5,132 bases of DNA from Betaproteobacteria bacterium (GTDB lineage: Bacteria > Pseudomonadota > Gammaproteobacteria > Burkholderiales > Burkholderiaceae_E): the NCBI GenBank assembly GCA_009925965.1, contig RFPW01000163.1, positions 1-5,132 of the forward strand, in the 5' to 3' direction. A model generated the notes under the pieces. The model searched no databases, was not told where the DNA came from, and was given only the letters and a program-made list of their open reading frames with translations. This document shows positions 1 to 5,132 of the stretch, in pieces. Position numbers and translations under genes: made by a program. The first letter of the stretch is position 1; each line of letters opens with the position of its first letter.

Positions 1-408
1 CACGGCAACTGCGACTGCCACGAGCGCCATCCCACGCGCCGCGTTGTTGAGCCAATAAAGGAGACCCGCCGCCGCAAGCGCCAACACGCCCGCCACCGCA
101 AGTGCTTCGCGAGATCGGATGGCCCCCGATGTCAGGGGTCGGTCCTTTGTGCGGGCGACATGCCGGTCGAAATCCCGGTCGGCCCAATCGTTCACTGCGC
201 AGCCAGCCGAGCGCATCAGGAGAGTGCCAACCCCGAAGATGACGATCCAGGACGTCTCGGGCAGTCCATTGGATGCCATCCATAAAGCCCAGTAGGTCGG
301 CCACAGGAGCAAGAGCGTGCCAATCGGTCGATGCAGGCGTGTCAGGCGGCCGTAAAGTGCCAACCTCTCGAGCAAGGCGCTGGGTGCAAGATAGGCCCCC
401 GAGGTCAT
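1..408 (-). CDS. ubiA: 4-hydroxybenzoate polyprenyltransferase UbiA, N-terminal 136 residues (runs off the left edge)
   Basis: The open frame from an ATG at 408 runs to the window edge without a stop and gives 136 residues, a little under half of the roughly 290 usual for the family. It is an inner-membrane enzyme that joins a polyprenyl chain to 4-hydroxybenzoate, an early step of ubiquinone synthesis. Visible evidence: LHRPIGTLLLLWPTYWALW near residues 25-43 (first membrane helix), then the Mg-diphosphate-binding motif NDWADRDFD at 73-81 (NDxxDxxxD), preceded by RSAGC and followed by RTKDRPLTSG at 86-95. This combination is typical of UbiA rather than other prenyltransferases of the superfamily. 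Further hydrophobic segments begin near residue 103. The ATG overlaps the stop of the upstream ComEA-like gene by four bases, and no good Shine-Dalgarno sequence precedes it, so translation is probably coupled. The second aspartate-rich motif lies outside the window. Confidence 0.95.
   Translation of the reverse strand, partial: MTSGAYLAPSALLERLALYGRLTRLHRPIGTLLLLWPTYWALWMASNGLPETSWIVIFGVGTLLMRSAGCAVNDWADRDFDRHVARTKDRPLTSGAIRSREALAVAGVLALAAAGLLYWLNNAARGMALVAVAVAV
405..408 (-). other. ATGA stop/start overlap between the comEA-like gene and ubiA
   Basis: On the minus strand the four bases read ATGA: TGA ends the ComEA-like frame and ATG begins ubiA. No purine-rich ribosome site stands within about 10 bases upstream of the ATG. 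This arrangement usually means the ribosome finishing the first gene re-initiates on the second. Confidence 0.85.
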
Positions 409-878
409 GGCAGATTCAGGACTCGACCGCGGGGCGTTGGCAGCACGCCACCCCCCTGGAACTGCTCAATCACCGGCGTCCCCGCCGCACGGGCGGATGA
501 AGCGGATGAAGCGGATTTGGCAGAAGACCGCTGAACGCCCAACGCCTGAACCGGCGTTGCCAGCACAAGCCCATCCGTTACCCAGCGCCGCAATGTGATG
601 GTTCCGACCCCTTTGACGCGTTCATCAAAGTCGGCAAGGCTACTGAACGGAGCCCGTGCACGCTCGGCGAGGATACGTCCCGACATGGCGGGACCAATCC
701 CCTTGAGCGATTGCAGTTGTTCGTCTGTGGCGGTGTTGATTTCGACCGAATGACGAACCTCGGCCAGCCCCGGCGTTGCCCAGATCACGAGGAGCAATGC
801 CAGCCTGCCAACGAACTTCCCGACGAACTTCCCGACGAAATTCCCGGCGAGTTTCACAACGAATAAGGAAACGCTCAT
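405..878 (-). CDS. comEA: ComEA-like secreted helix-hairpin-helix protein
   Basis: This is a 157-residue protein with an export signal and a helix-hairpin-helix (HhH) DNA-binding module. Residues 1-39 form a long hydrophobic leader with lysines at 9, 17 and 21, a core LALLLVIWA at 26-34 and a likely signal peptidase site after TPGLA (39). Residues 45-107 match the ComEA-type double HhH: VEINTATDEQLQSLKGIGP at 45-63, then a second hairpin with VKGVG at 88-92. ComEA proteins bind incoming double-stranded DNA in the periplasm during natural transformation. Residues 108-157 are an Ala/Ser-rich, Gly/Pro-containing tail that I do not recognise; many proteobacterial ComEA proteins end soon after the HhH. 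The ATG at 878 was chosen because GGAG lies 9 bases upstream. A GTG at 884 is in frame but only 3 bases from that GGAG. Other competence genes are not seen, so a role in DNA uptake is inferred from the family. Confidence 0.85.
   Translation of the reverse strand: MSVSLFVVKLAGNFVGKFVGKFVGRLALLLVIWATPGLAEVRHSVEINTATDEQLQSLKGIGPAMSGRILAERARAPFSSLADFDERVKGVGTITLRRWVTDGLVLATPVQALGVQRSSAKSASSASSARAAGTPVIEQFQGGGVLPTPRGRVLNLP
493..519 (-). repeat. 9-bp tandem repeat in the comEA-like tail (two exact copies plus one degenerate)
   Basis: On the plus strand the unit GCGGATGAA occurs at 493-501 and 502-510, followed by a degenerate GCGGATTTG at 511-519. In the gene it is in frame and encodes the run SASSASSA (residues 122-129 of the ComEA-like protein). 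Changes in copy number would preserve the frame. Confidence 0.8.
811..846 (-). repeat. 12-bp tandem repeat in the comEA-like signal region (three copies)
   Basis: On the plus strand ACGAACTTCCCG occurs at 811-822 and 823-834, and ACGAAATTCCCG (one mismatch) at 835-846. A diverged remnant may continue to 858. In frame it encodes GNFVGKFVGKFV (residues 12-23), inside the leader of the ComEA-like protein. Each unit adds four residues and one positive charge where the codon is AAG. Confidence 0.9.
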
Positions 879-887
879 ATCCACGAA

Positions 888-891
888 CTCC
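888..891 (-). promoter_or_regulatory. Ribosome binding site deciding the comEA-like start
   Basis: GGAG on the minus strand lies 9 bases before the ATG at 878 and only 3 bases before the in-frame GTG at 884. The spacing favours the ATG. The 63-base gap 879-941 that contains it shows no convincing promoter or terminator. Confidence 0.6.
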
Positions 892-941
892 GGCCCAAAG
901 ATGGTCTCAGGATAAGCCGTTCGCGGCCATCAGGTTTAGGC

Positions 942-1946
942 CTATTGGGTGAGCCATTCGATGTAGTCAGCAACACCGGTTTCGACGCCCCGAAAGGGGA
1001 CATCGCAGCCAACGGCCCTGAGTTCACTGAGATCAGCCTCGGTAAAGCTCTGATACTTACCCTTTAGGCTATCGGGGAAGGGTACGTAACGAATCAACCC
1101 CTGCTCAACTAACTCGGCCAGCGGCAATTCGGCCTGGCCCTGAGACTTGCGCATCGTGTTGGCGACCGCCTGAGCTACTTCGTTGAAAGCCTGCGCGCGC
1201 CCAGACCCGCAGTTATAGACGCCGGAATGATCGCGCCCCTCGGCGGCTTCGCGAGCGAACCAGAGATTAACCGCAACCACATCATCAACATGGACAAAGT
1301 CGCGGGACTGTTGGCCTTCCCGCCAACCATCCCAGGCGCCAAAAAGACGGACGCACCCTTCGGCGCGCCACTGGACCACCTGATGAAATGCCACCGAAGC
1401 CATTCTGCCTTTGTGCTGTTCGCGGGGGCCGTAAACGTTGAAATATCGAAGACCGATCACGGGCGCTGGCAATCGAGGAGACCCAGCCGCCCGAATCTGC
1501 TGTCGGACAATCTGGTCGAACAGGAGCTTCGAATAACCGTAAACATTCAACGGATGCTCATGTTCGGGGCGCTCTGAAAATTGTTGGCTGCCCCCGTAAA
1601 CCGCCGCCGAAGATGCATAGATGAGCGGAACACGCTCTTGCTGACACCAGTCAAACAGGGTCCGCGACCATCGGTAGTTATTTGCCATCATGAAGCGGCC
1701 GTCATGTTCCATGGTGTCCGAACAGGCACCCTGATGAAACACCACACTCGGTCGCGGCAATGATGCTAAGCGCGCCAAGAATTCGTCTTTGTCGAAGTAG
1801 TCGGCGATCGTCAGATCGACGAGATTCTGATACCGATCGCCGGTCGTGAGGTCGTCAACCACAATGATGTCGCGCTCACCCTGCGCATTGAGTGCGCGCA
1901 CCAGGTTCGATCCGATAAAGCCAGAACCGCCAGTAACCAGAATCAT
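942..1946 (-). CDS. hldD: ADP-L-glycero-D-manno-heptose 6-epimerase
   Basis: This 334-residue short-chain dehydrogenase/reductase-type epimerase interconverts ADP-D-glycero- and ADP-L-glycero-D-manno-heptose in the cytoplasm, the last step in making the heptose donor for the LPS inner core. Sequence evidence: NADP-binding GGSGFIG at 6-12, DDLTTGDRYQNL at 31-42, YASSAAVYGG at 110-119 with the catalytic-site serine at 113, YGYSK at 136-140, and RYFNVYGPREQHKG at 167-180. Y136 and K179 align with E. coli catalytic residues Y140 and K178. The C-terminal YVPFPDSLKGKYQSFTEADL (287-306) is also characteristic. The protein is slightly longer than the E. coli enzyme (about 310 residues), in part through a longer stretch near 255-285. 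The ATG at 1946 begins MILVTGGSGF, the normal start of the fold, and GGAG sits 6 bases upstream. An earlier in-frame ATG at 1988 would add 14 unrelated residues and overlap hldA. Only 16 bases separate it from hldA. Confidence 0.97.
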   Translation of the reverse strand: MILVTGGSGFIGSNLVRALNAQGERDIIVVDDLTTGDRYQNLVDLTIADYFDKDEFLARLASLPRPSVVFHQGACSDTMEHDGRFMMANNYRWSRTLFDWCQQERVPLIYASSAAVYGGSQQFSERPEHEHPLNVYGYSKLLFDQIVRQQIRAAGSPRLPAPVIGLRYFNVYGPREQHKGRMASVAFHQVVQWRAEGCVRLFGAWDGWREGQQSRDFVHVDDVVAVNLWFAREAAEGRDHSGVYNCGSGRAQAFNEVAQAVANTMRKSQGQAELPLAELVEQGLIRYVPFPDSLKGKYQSFTEADLSELRAVGCDVPFRGVETGVADYIEWLTQ

Positions 1947-1952
1947 TCTATT

Positions 1953-1956
1953 CTCC
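1953..1956 (-). promoter_or_regulatory. Ribosome binding site of hldD
   Basis: GGAG on the minus strand, 6 bases before the ATG at 1946. It settles the choice of that start over the upstream in-frame ATG at 1988, which lies inside hldA. Confidence 0.7.
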
Positions 1957-1962
1957 GAACAA

Positions 1963-2898
1963 TTACGACTGGGCAGGCACGCCTGCAAACAGTTCGTCTA
2001 GCGAAATCGCAACGGTCCCCAACTTACCAACCACGATACCCCCCGCTCGGTTCGCCAGGCTAACCGCCTCCTCGACCGTCTCACCGCGCGCCAACATGGC
2101 ACCGAGCACAGCGACCACTGTGTCTCCAGCGCCCGACACATCGAACACTTCGCGGGCGTGGGCCGGCACATGAAAGGTGCCCTGACTGGAAAACAAAGTC
2201 ATGCCCTCTTCACTGCGGGTCAATAGGAGGTGGTCGAGCCCAAGGGATTGTCGGAGATTCTGCGCGCGGTTGGTCAGATCTTCCTCGTTGAGCCAACGCC
2301 CGACGACTGCACGCAATTCGGCGCGGTTGGGCGTGAGCAGCGTTGCACCCGCGTAGCGCGCGTAATCTTCACCTTTCGGATCCACGATGACCGGAATTCG
2401 GGCCTGTTTGGCTGCCGTAATCATCGATTCGATGCGGTGAAGAGCTCCCTTACCGTAATCCGAAAGAATCAATACATCCTGGTTGGCAATCCGCGCGCAA
2501 ACCGCCGCGAGCTTGGCGTCGAGCAGTGACGCTTCGGGTTGGGCTTCGAAATCCACCCGAATCAGCTGTTGCTGGCGCCCAATCACACGCAGCTTGATAG
2601 TGGTGGGCAATTTCGGATCACGCCACAACTGGGCCGTGATGCCAGCCTGCGCCGCCAATGCCTCGATACAGCGTCCGGGTTCGTCATCGCCCACAATTCC
2701 CGCCAGAGTGGTTACGCACCCCAGCGTGGCGGCGTTTCGCGCGACGTTGGCCGCGCCGCCAAGTCGTTCCTCGACCCGTTGAACGCGAACCACCGGAACC
2801 GGAGCCTCGGGCGAAATGCGCTCGACCTCACCAAACCAGTATCGGTCGAGCATGAGGTCACCGACGACCAACAGTCTGGCCTGTGCAAAATGACTCAT
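1963..2898 (-). CDS. hldA: D-glycero-beta-D-manno-heptose-7-phosphate kinase, kinase domain only (HldA / RfaE1)
   Basis: This 311-residue PfkB-family sugar kinase phosphorylates D-glycero-D-manno-heptose 7-phosphate to the 1,7-bisphosphate, a cytoplasmic step towards the LPS inner-core heptose. Evidence: VVGDLMLDRYWFGEVERISPEAPVPV near residues 11-36, the PfkB substrate-side motif GGAANVARNAATLG at 47-60, DVSGAGDT near 253-260 with the catalytic aspartate D259 in GAGD, and LSDYGKGAL in the middle. E. coli HldE is about 477 residues because a nucleotidyltransferase is fused behind the kinase. Here the protein ends right after the kinase fold, so the adenylyltransferase (HldC) must be encoded elsewhere. 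The ATG at 2898 gives MSHFAQARLLVVGD and has AGGAG 8 bases upstream. It overlaps the lapB stop by four bases (ATGA). The in-frame ATG at 2964 lies inside lapB and adds 22 residues with no family match. Confidence 0.95.
   Translation of the reverse strand: MSHFAQARLLVVGDLMLDRYWFGEVERISPEAPVPVVRVQRVEERLGGAANVARNAATLGCVTTLAGIVGDDEPGRCIEALAAQAGITAQLWRDPKLPTTIKLRVIGRQQQLIRVDFEAQPEASLLDAKLAAVCARIANQDVLILSDYGKGALHRIESMITAAKQARIPVIVDPKGEDYARYAGATLLTPNRAELRAVVGRWLNEEDLTNRAQNLRQSLGLDHLLLTRSEEGMTLFSSQGTFHVPAHAREVFDVSGAGDTVVAVLGAMLARGETVEEAVSLANRAGGIVVGKLGTVAISLDELFAGVPAQS
2895..2898 (-). other. ATGA stop/start overlap between lapB and hldA
   Basis: TGA ending lapB and ATG starting hldA share bases. Unlike the comEA-ubiA junction, a good AGGAG lies just upstream within the lapB coding end, so hldA can be reached both by coupling and by direct initiation. 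Confidence 0.85.
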
Positions 2899-4094
2899 CC
2901 CTGAATCTCCTCGATACGTCGTGGCGAACATGAGGCCCAACGGTGACAACCGGGGCAATGCCAATGAAATTGGCGCCCCTCAAATCCGCACTGAAGACAA
3001 CGATAGCGCGCGACCCGCCGCAGTTGCGGTCGCAACAATTGACGAATCAACGTTTCGCTCAAAGCGGAGGAAGCACTCTCGGCGTCGGTCTGTCCGGTAG
3101 GGAGCGCGCCTTCGCGCAACGCGAGAAGGCTCTCCAGACCCTGAAGCGAGGGGCGCTCTGTGAGCGCGCGGGTCGCCCACGCCTGCGCCGCAGAAAGCCC
3201 CTCGAGGACCAGCTTTGATCGAGCAATCGCCTGGACGAAGTCGCTTGAGGGCTCGCGCTGGTGACAGTCCTCGAGCCAGAGAATTCCTTCGTCGAGGCGT
3301 CCGGCGTTACGCCAGTCTTCAAGTACCTGTTGCGCCACAGGCGCGAGGTAGATCGGAGCAGCCTCCCCCAAATTCATCCATGCTGCGACAGCGGCCGCAA
3401 AATCGCCACGCTGGCGCGCCAATTCCGCGGTGAGTTGCAGGACCCTCGGGTGGCGCTCCCCTTCCGGCATTGCCGCGGCAGCGAGCAAGGCGGCCTCCGA
3501 CGCCTGTTCACAATAAAAATGAACAATCCACTGCGCAACGACTTGGCGCTGTTCACGTTCGGCGATTTCGAGCCGTTCGATGGGAATCGCCAACCATTCG
3601 CGACCCAGCGCAATGGCCCGCGGCCAGTCGCGCTCGGTTTGCGCGATCTCGAGTCGGCAAAATACGGCGCGAGTCGCCAGCGCAGTCGGGGCTAATCGCG
3701 TGAAAACCTCCTCCGCGCGGTCGAGCAGACCCGCTTTCAGATAATCCTGGCCAAGTTCGTAGTGCGCCTGATCGCGCACCTTTTCAGCCAGATCCATTCG
3801 ACCAGCCAAGTGTTCATGGACGCGAATCGCGCGATCGGTCTCGCCGCGACGGCGAAACAAATTACCCAGAGCAAAGTGAAGTTCGGCCGCTTCGGGGTCA
3901 AGTCGAACAACATCGACAAACGCGTCAATGGCGCGGTCTGATTCTTCATTGAGTAGATGGTTCAGGCCCCGAAAATACGCATCCGGAAGTCGCCGGGCCT
4001 CCTTCGACTGCTGCCGCAAATCAGCGCGAGCGGCAAACCATCCGAGGGCGAACAACAGCGGAAGGATCAGCAGCCACCAAAGCTCAAACTCCAT
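2895..4094 (-). CDS. lapB: Lipopolysaccharide assembly protein B (LapB/YciM), TPR and rubredoxin-like domains
   Basis: This 399-residue protein is close to the E. coli length of 389. An N-terminal membrane anchor (about residues 5-21, WWLLILPLLFALGWFAA) is followed by cytoplasmic tetratricopeptide-like helical repeats from about 35 to 335, including YFRGLNHLLNEESDRAIDAF (40-59), LGNLFRRRGETDRAIRVH (76-93), LGQDYLKAGLLDRAEEVF (114-131) and HFYCEQA (192-198). The C-terminus is a zinc rubredoxin-like module with C366, C369, C380 and C383. That CxxC-10-CxxC spacing equals that of E. coli LapB. In E. coli, LapB works with FtsH to degrade LpxC, limiting lipid A synthesis, and helps organise LPS assembly at the inner membrane. 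The start is the ATG at 4094. No clear Shine-Dalgarno sequence precedes it, and lapA stops 15 bases upstream, so translation may depend on lapA. The middle repeats are more diverged and Ala-rich. Confidence 0.96.
   Translation of the reverse strand: MEFELWWLLILPLLFALGWFAARADLRQQSKEARRLPDAYFRGLNHLLNEESDRAIDAFVDVVRLDPEAAELHFALGNLFRRRGETDRAIRVHEHLAGRMDLAEKVRDQAHYELGQDYLKAGLLDRAEEVFTRLAPTALATRAVFCRLEIAQTERDWPRAIALGREWLAIPIERLEIAEREQRQVVAQWIVHFYCEQASEAALLAAAAMPEGERHPRVLQLTAELARQRGDFAAAVAAWMNLGEAAPIYLAPVAQQVLEDWRNAGRLDEGILWLEDCHQREPSSDFVQAIARSKLVLEGLSAAQAWATRALTERPSLQGLESLLALREGALPTGQTDAESASSALSETLIRQLLRPQLRRVARYRCLQCGFEGRQFHWHCPGCHRWASCSPRRIEEIQG
2907..2911 (-). promoter_or_regulatory. Ribosome binding site of hldA, inside the lapB 3' end
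   Basis: AGGAG on the minus strand, 8 bases before the ATG at 2898. It is embedded in the codons for the last residues of LapB (IEEIQG) and supports the short hldA start. Confidence 0.75.
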
Positions 4095-4109
4095 CGTGCA
4101 ATCAACCGA

Positions 4110-4421
4110 CTAAGGCAAAGGTCGCGCAGCATCGACGCTGGGCGATGCGGTCGCGCCCGGCGGATCACCCGCTTGCATTGAATCGATGGTGCGCCGCAGT
4201 CGCCCGATTTCGCGGCGCTGGCGAAACAAGGTGGGGACAATGGCCAGAAGGCCGAGCGCCGCACCCGATGCAAAAAAAGCGAGCAGGAACAAAACCAGCG
4301 GCTCGCGCCACGCCAGATTGGCACCCCAGAGACGCAGGGTCACCAATTCGGTGTTCGACATGGCAAACAGCAGCAAGACCAAAAAGAGCGAAATCCGAAC
4401 AATCCAGCCAAGGACGTTCAT
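4110..4421 (-). CDS. lapA: Lipopolysaccharide assembly protein A (LapA/YciS, DUF1049)
   Basis: This is a small inner-membrane protein of 103 residues, as usual for the family. It has two predicted membrane helices, about 5-21 (GWIVRISLFLVLLLFAM) and 41-64 (PLVLFLLAFFASGAALGLLAIVPT). Between them is the family-typical N-x-E-x-V-x-L stretch, NTELVTLRLW at 23-32. After the second helix comes a basic segment (FRQRREIGRLRRTID, 66-80), probably cytoplasmic and helical, then a Pro/Ala-rich tail with no recognisable motif. LapA is encoded next to LapB in many proteobacteria and is thought to act with it in LPS assembly; its exact role is less clear. The start at ATG 4421 has an AGGG 6 bases upstream. 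A 37-base gap separates it from ihfB, and lapB follows after 15 bases. Confidence 0.92.
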   Translation of the reverse strand: MNVLGWIVRISLFLVLLLFAMSNTELVTLRLWGANLAWREPLVLFLLAFFASGAALGLLAIVPTLFRQRREIGRLRRTIDSMQAGDPPGATASPSVDAARPLP

Positions 4422-4458
4422 CTCTCGCCCTGCTGGGTAGTACGAAGCCCTGGGTAAA

Positions 4459-4752
4459 TCATTCAGCCCGCGCAGTCAGGTCCACGCGCAGACGGAGCTC
4501 CTTTCCCGGTTTGAAATGGGGCACCCGCTTTTGCGGCACCTGCACCTGTTCACCTGACTTGGGATTACGGCCAAGGCGGGGGGGGCGATGCGACAGCGCG
4601 AAACTGCCGAACCCCCGAATCTCAATCCGATGCCCACCGGCCAGCGTACTCGCCATGGCCTCGAGAATAGTCCGCACCGCAAACTCGGCGTCCTTGACGA
4701 CGAGTTGCGGGTAGCGCTCGGCGAGCCGGTTAATCAGTTCGCTTTTGGTCAC
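4459..4752 (-). CDS. ihfB: Integration host factor beta subunit
   Basis: This 97-residue DNA-bending protein of the HU/IHF family pairs with IhfA to bend DNA sharply in recombination, transcription and nucleoid structure. The start MTKSELINRLAERYP is characteristic of the beta subunit. The arm region carries RIEIRGFGSF (42-51), with E44 and R46 at the positions used in E. coli IHF-beta for sequence-specific contacts. It continues with LGRNPKSG (60-67), whose P64 is the DNA-intercalating proline. VPHFKPGKELR (77-87) completes the family signature. The start codon is GTG at 4752, chosen because it gives the canonical N-terminus. No Shine-Dalgarno sequence is visible just upstream. rpsA ends 26 bases before it, the neighbour expected from E. 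coli and many other proteobacteria, where ihfB follows rpsA. Confidence 0.97.
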   Translation of the reverse strand: MTKSELINRLAERYPQLVVKDAEFAVRTILEAMASTLAGGHRIEIRGFGSFALSHRPPRLGRNPKSGEQVQVPQKRVPHFKPGKELRLRVDLTARAE

Positions 4753-4778
4753 GGGCGGGTGAAGAAGCCCAGCAGGCC

Positions 4779-5132
4779 TCAGCGCTCGTCGCGTTGGCCG
4801 TCCAGTTTGGCACGCAGCAATGCGCCCAAATTGGACATGCCCGTCGTCGCGCCGCTTTCAGCACTGATTCTTTCCAGCGCGTCGGCGGTCTCGACGTTGT
4901 CTTTGGCCTTGATCGACAACTGGATCGAGCGGTTTTTGCGGTCGACGTTGATGATCATAGCCTCGACGGTATCACCCTCGTTAAAGTGCGACCGCGCGTC
5001 TTCGACTCGGTCACGCGAGATTTCGCTGGCCCGCAGATACCCTTCGGTTTCGTCGCCCAGATCAACCACGGCGCCACGAGCATCCACGGTCTTGACGATG
5101 CCGCGAACCATTGCGCCCTTCTCATGCTGACC
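4779..5132 (-). CDS. rpsA: 30S ribosomal protein S1, C-terminal 117 residues (runs off the right edge)
   Basis: The frame is open from the right edge to a TGA at 4779-4781. It encodes the last S1 RNA-binding (OB-fold) repeat and the tail of ribosomal protein S1, which helps bind mRNA to the 30S subunit. Matching features are HEKGAMVRGIVKTVDARGAV, then EGYLRASEISRDRVEDAR, then the family-typical VDRKNRSIQLSIKAKD. The end, NLGALLRAKLDGQ followed by charged residues, resembles the S1 terminus of betaproteobacteria as I recall it. The ATG at 5111 is internal: the frame continues upstream in register with S1, so the true start lies outside the window. The full protein is usually about 560 residues, so about one fifth is visible. 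Confidence 0.97.
   Translation of the reverse strand, partial: GQHEKGAMVRGIVKTVDARGAVVDLGDETEGYLRASEISRDRVEDARSHFNEGDTVEAMIINVDRKNRSIQLSIKAKDNVETADALERISAESGATTGMSNLGALLRAKLDGQRDER

Noticed and set aside
879..884. GTG at 884 as the start of the ComEA-like gene
   Set aside because: The GGAG is only 3 bases away, too close for normal initiation, whereas the ATG at 878 is 9 bases away. It remains possible but less likely.
916..927. Small hairpin GCCG-TTCG-CGGC between hldD and the comEA-like gene
   Set aside because: The stem is only 4-5 bp and no T-run follows on the transcribed strand, so it does not qualify as a terminator.
1227..1577. 116-residue plus-strand open frame opposite hldD
   Set aside because: It lies wholly opposite a gene with strong family motifs, its protein resembles no family I know, and no ribosome site supports it.
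1947..1988. Longer hldD start at 1988 (14 extra residues)
   Set aside because: It lies inside hldA, has no family match, and the ATG at 1946 has a well-placed GGAG and begins the NADP-binding fold directly.
2899..2964. Longer hldA start at 2964 (22 extra residues)
   Set aside because: The extension overlaps the zinc-domain end of lapB in another frame, has no kinase-family similarity, and the ATG at 2898 has AGGAG 8 bases upstream.
3261..3695. 144-residue plus-strand open frame opposite lapB
   Set aside because: It is an antisense shadow in GC-rich coding DNA; its composition is Arg/Pro-rich and it has no recognisable domain.
4100..4112. IHF-site-like sequence AATCAACCGACTA at the lapA-lapB junction
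   Set aside because: It has one mismatch to the IHF consensus, but similar near-matches occur inside coding sequence (for example near 3045), so it is not above background.
4588..5130. 180-residue plus-strand open frame opposite ihfB and rpsA
   Set aside because: It spans two well-identified genes and the gap between them, and its Ser/Arg-rich translation has no domain character.

Overview
The window is a compact stretch of proteobacterial housekeeping DNA. All eight genes lie on the minus strand, so transcription runs from position 5132 down to 1. In that order they are: the 3' end of rpsA (ribosomal protein S1), ihfB (IHF beta subunit), lapA, lapB, hldA (heptose-7-phosphate kinase), hldD (heptose epimerase), a ComEA-type helix-hairpin-helix protein, and the 5' half of ubiA (4-hydroxybenzoate polyprenyltransferase). 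Gaps are at most 63 bases and two junctions are ATGA stop/start overlaps, so this looks like one continuous transcription unit or a chain of overlapping ones. No stretch over 70 bases lacks a gene.

The organism is Gram-negative and makes heptose-containing lipopolysaccharide and ubiquinone. A betaproteobacterium, or a close gammaproteobacterial relative, is most likely. The reasons are the order rpsA-ihfB-lapA-lapB-hldA-hldD followed by comEA, a heptose kinase without a fused nucleotidyltransferase, and the style of the S1 tail and of the HldD C-terminal half. This assignment is inference from recalled gene order and protein style; no search was run.

Region by region: 4459-5132 holds translation and nucleoid genes (rpsA, ihfB). 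2895-4421 holds lapA and lapB, inner-membrane proteins known in E. coli to adjust LPS synthesis through FtsH-dependent turnover of LpxC. 942-2898 holds two steps of ADP-L-glycero-D-manno-heptose synthesis for the LPS inner core. The middle four genes therefore form an envelope block in which control of lipid A output sits beside inner-core sugar supply. 1-878 holds a secreted DNA-binding-type protein of the competence family, whose stop codon overlaps the start of ubiA.

Nothing here amounts to a new system. The points most worth a second look are in the ComEA-like gene: two separate in-frame tandem repeats (12-bp units in the signal region, 9-bp units in the C-terminal tail), an unusual low-complexity tail, and an overlap with ubiA.
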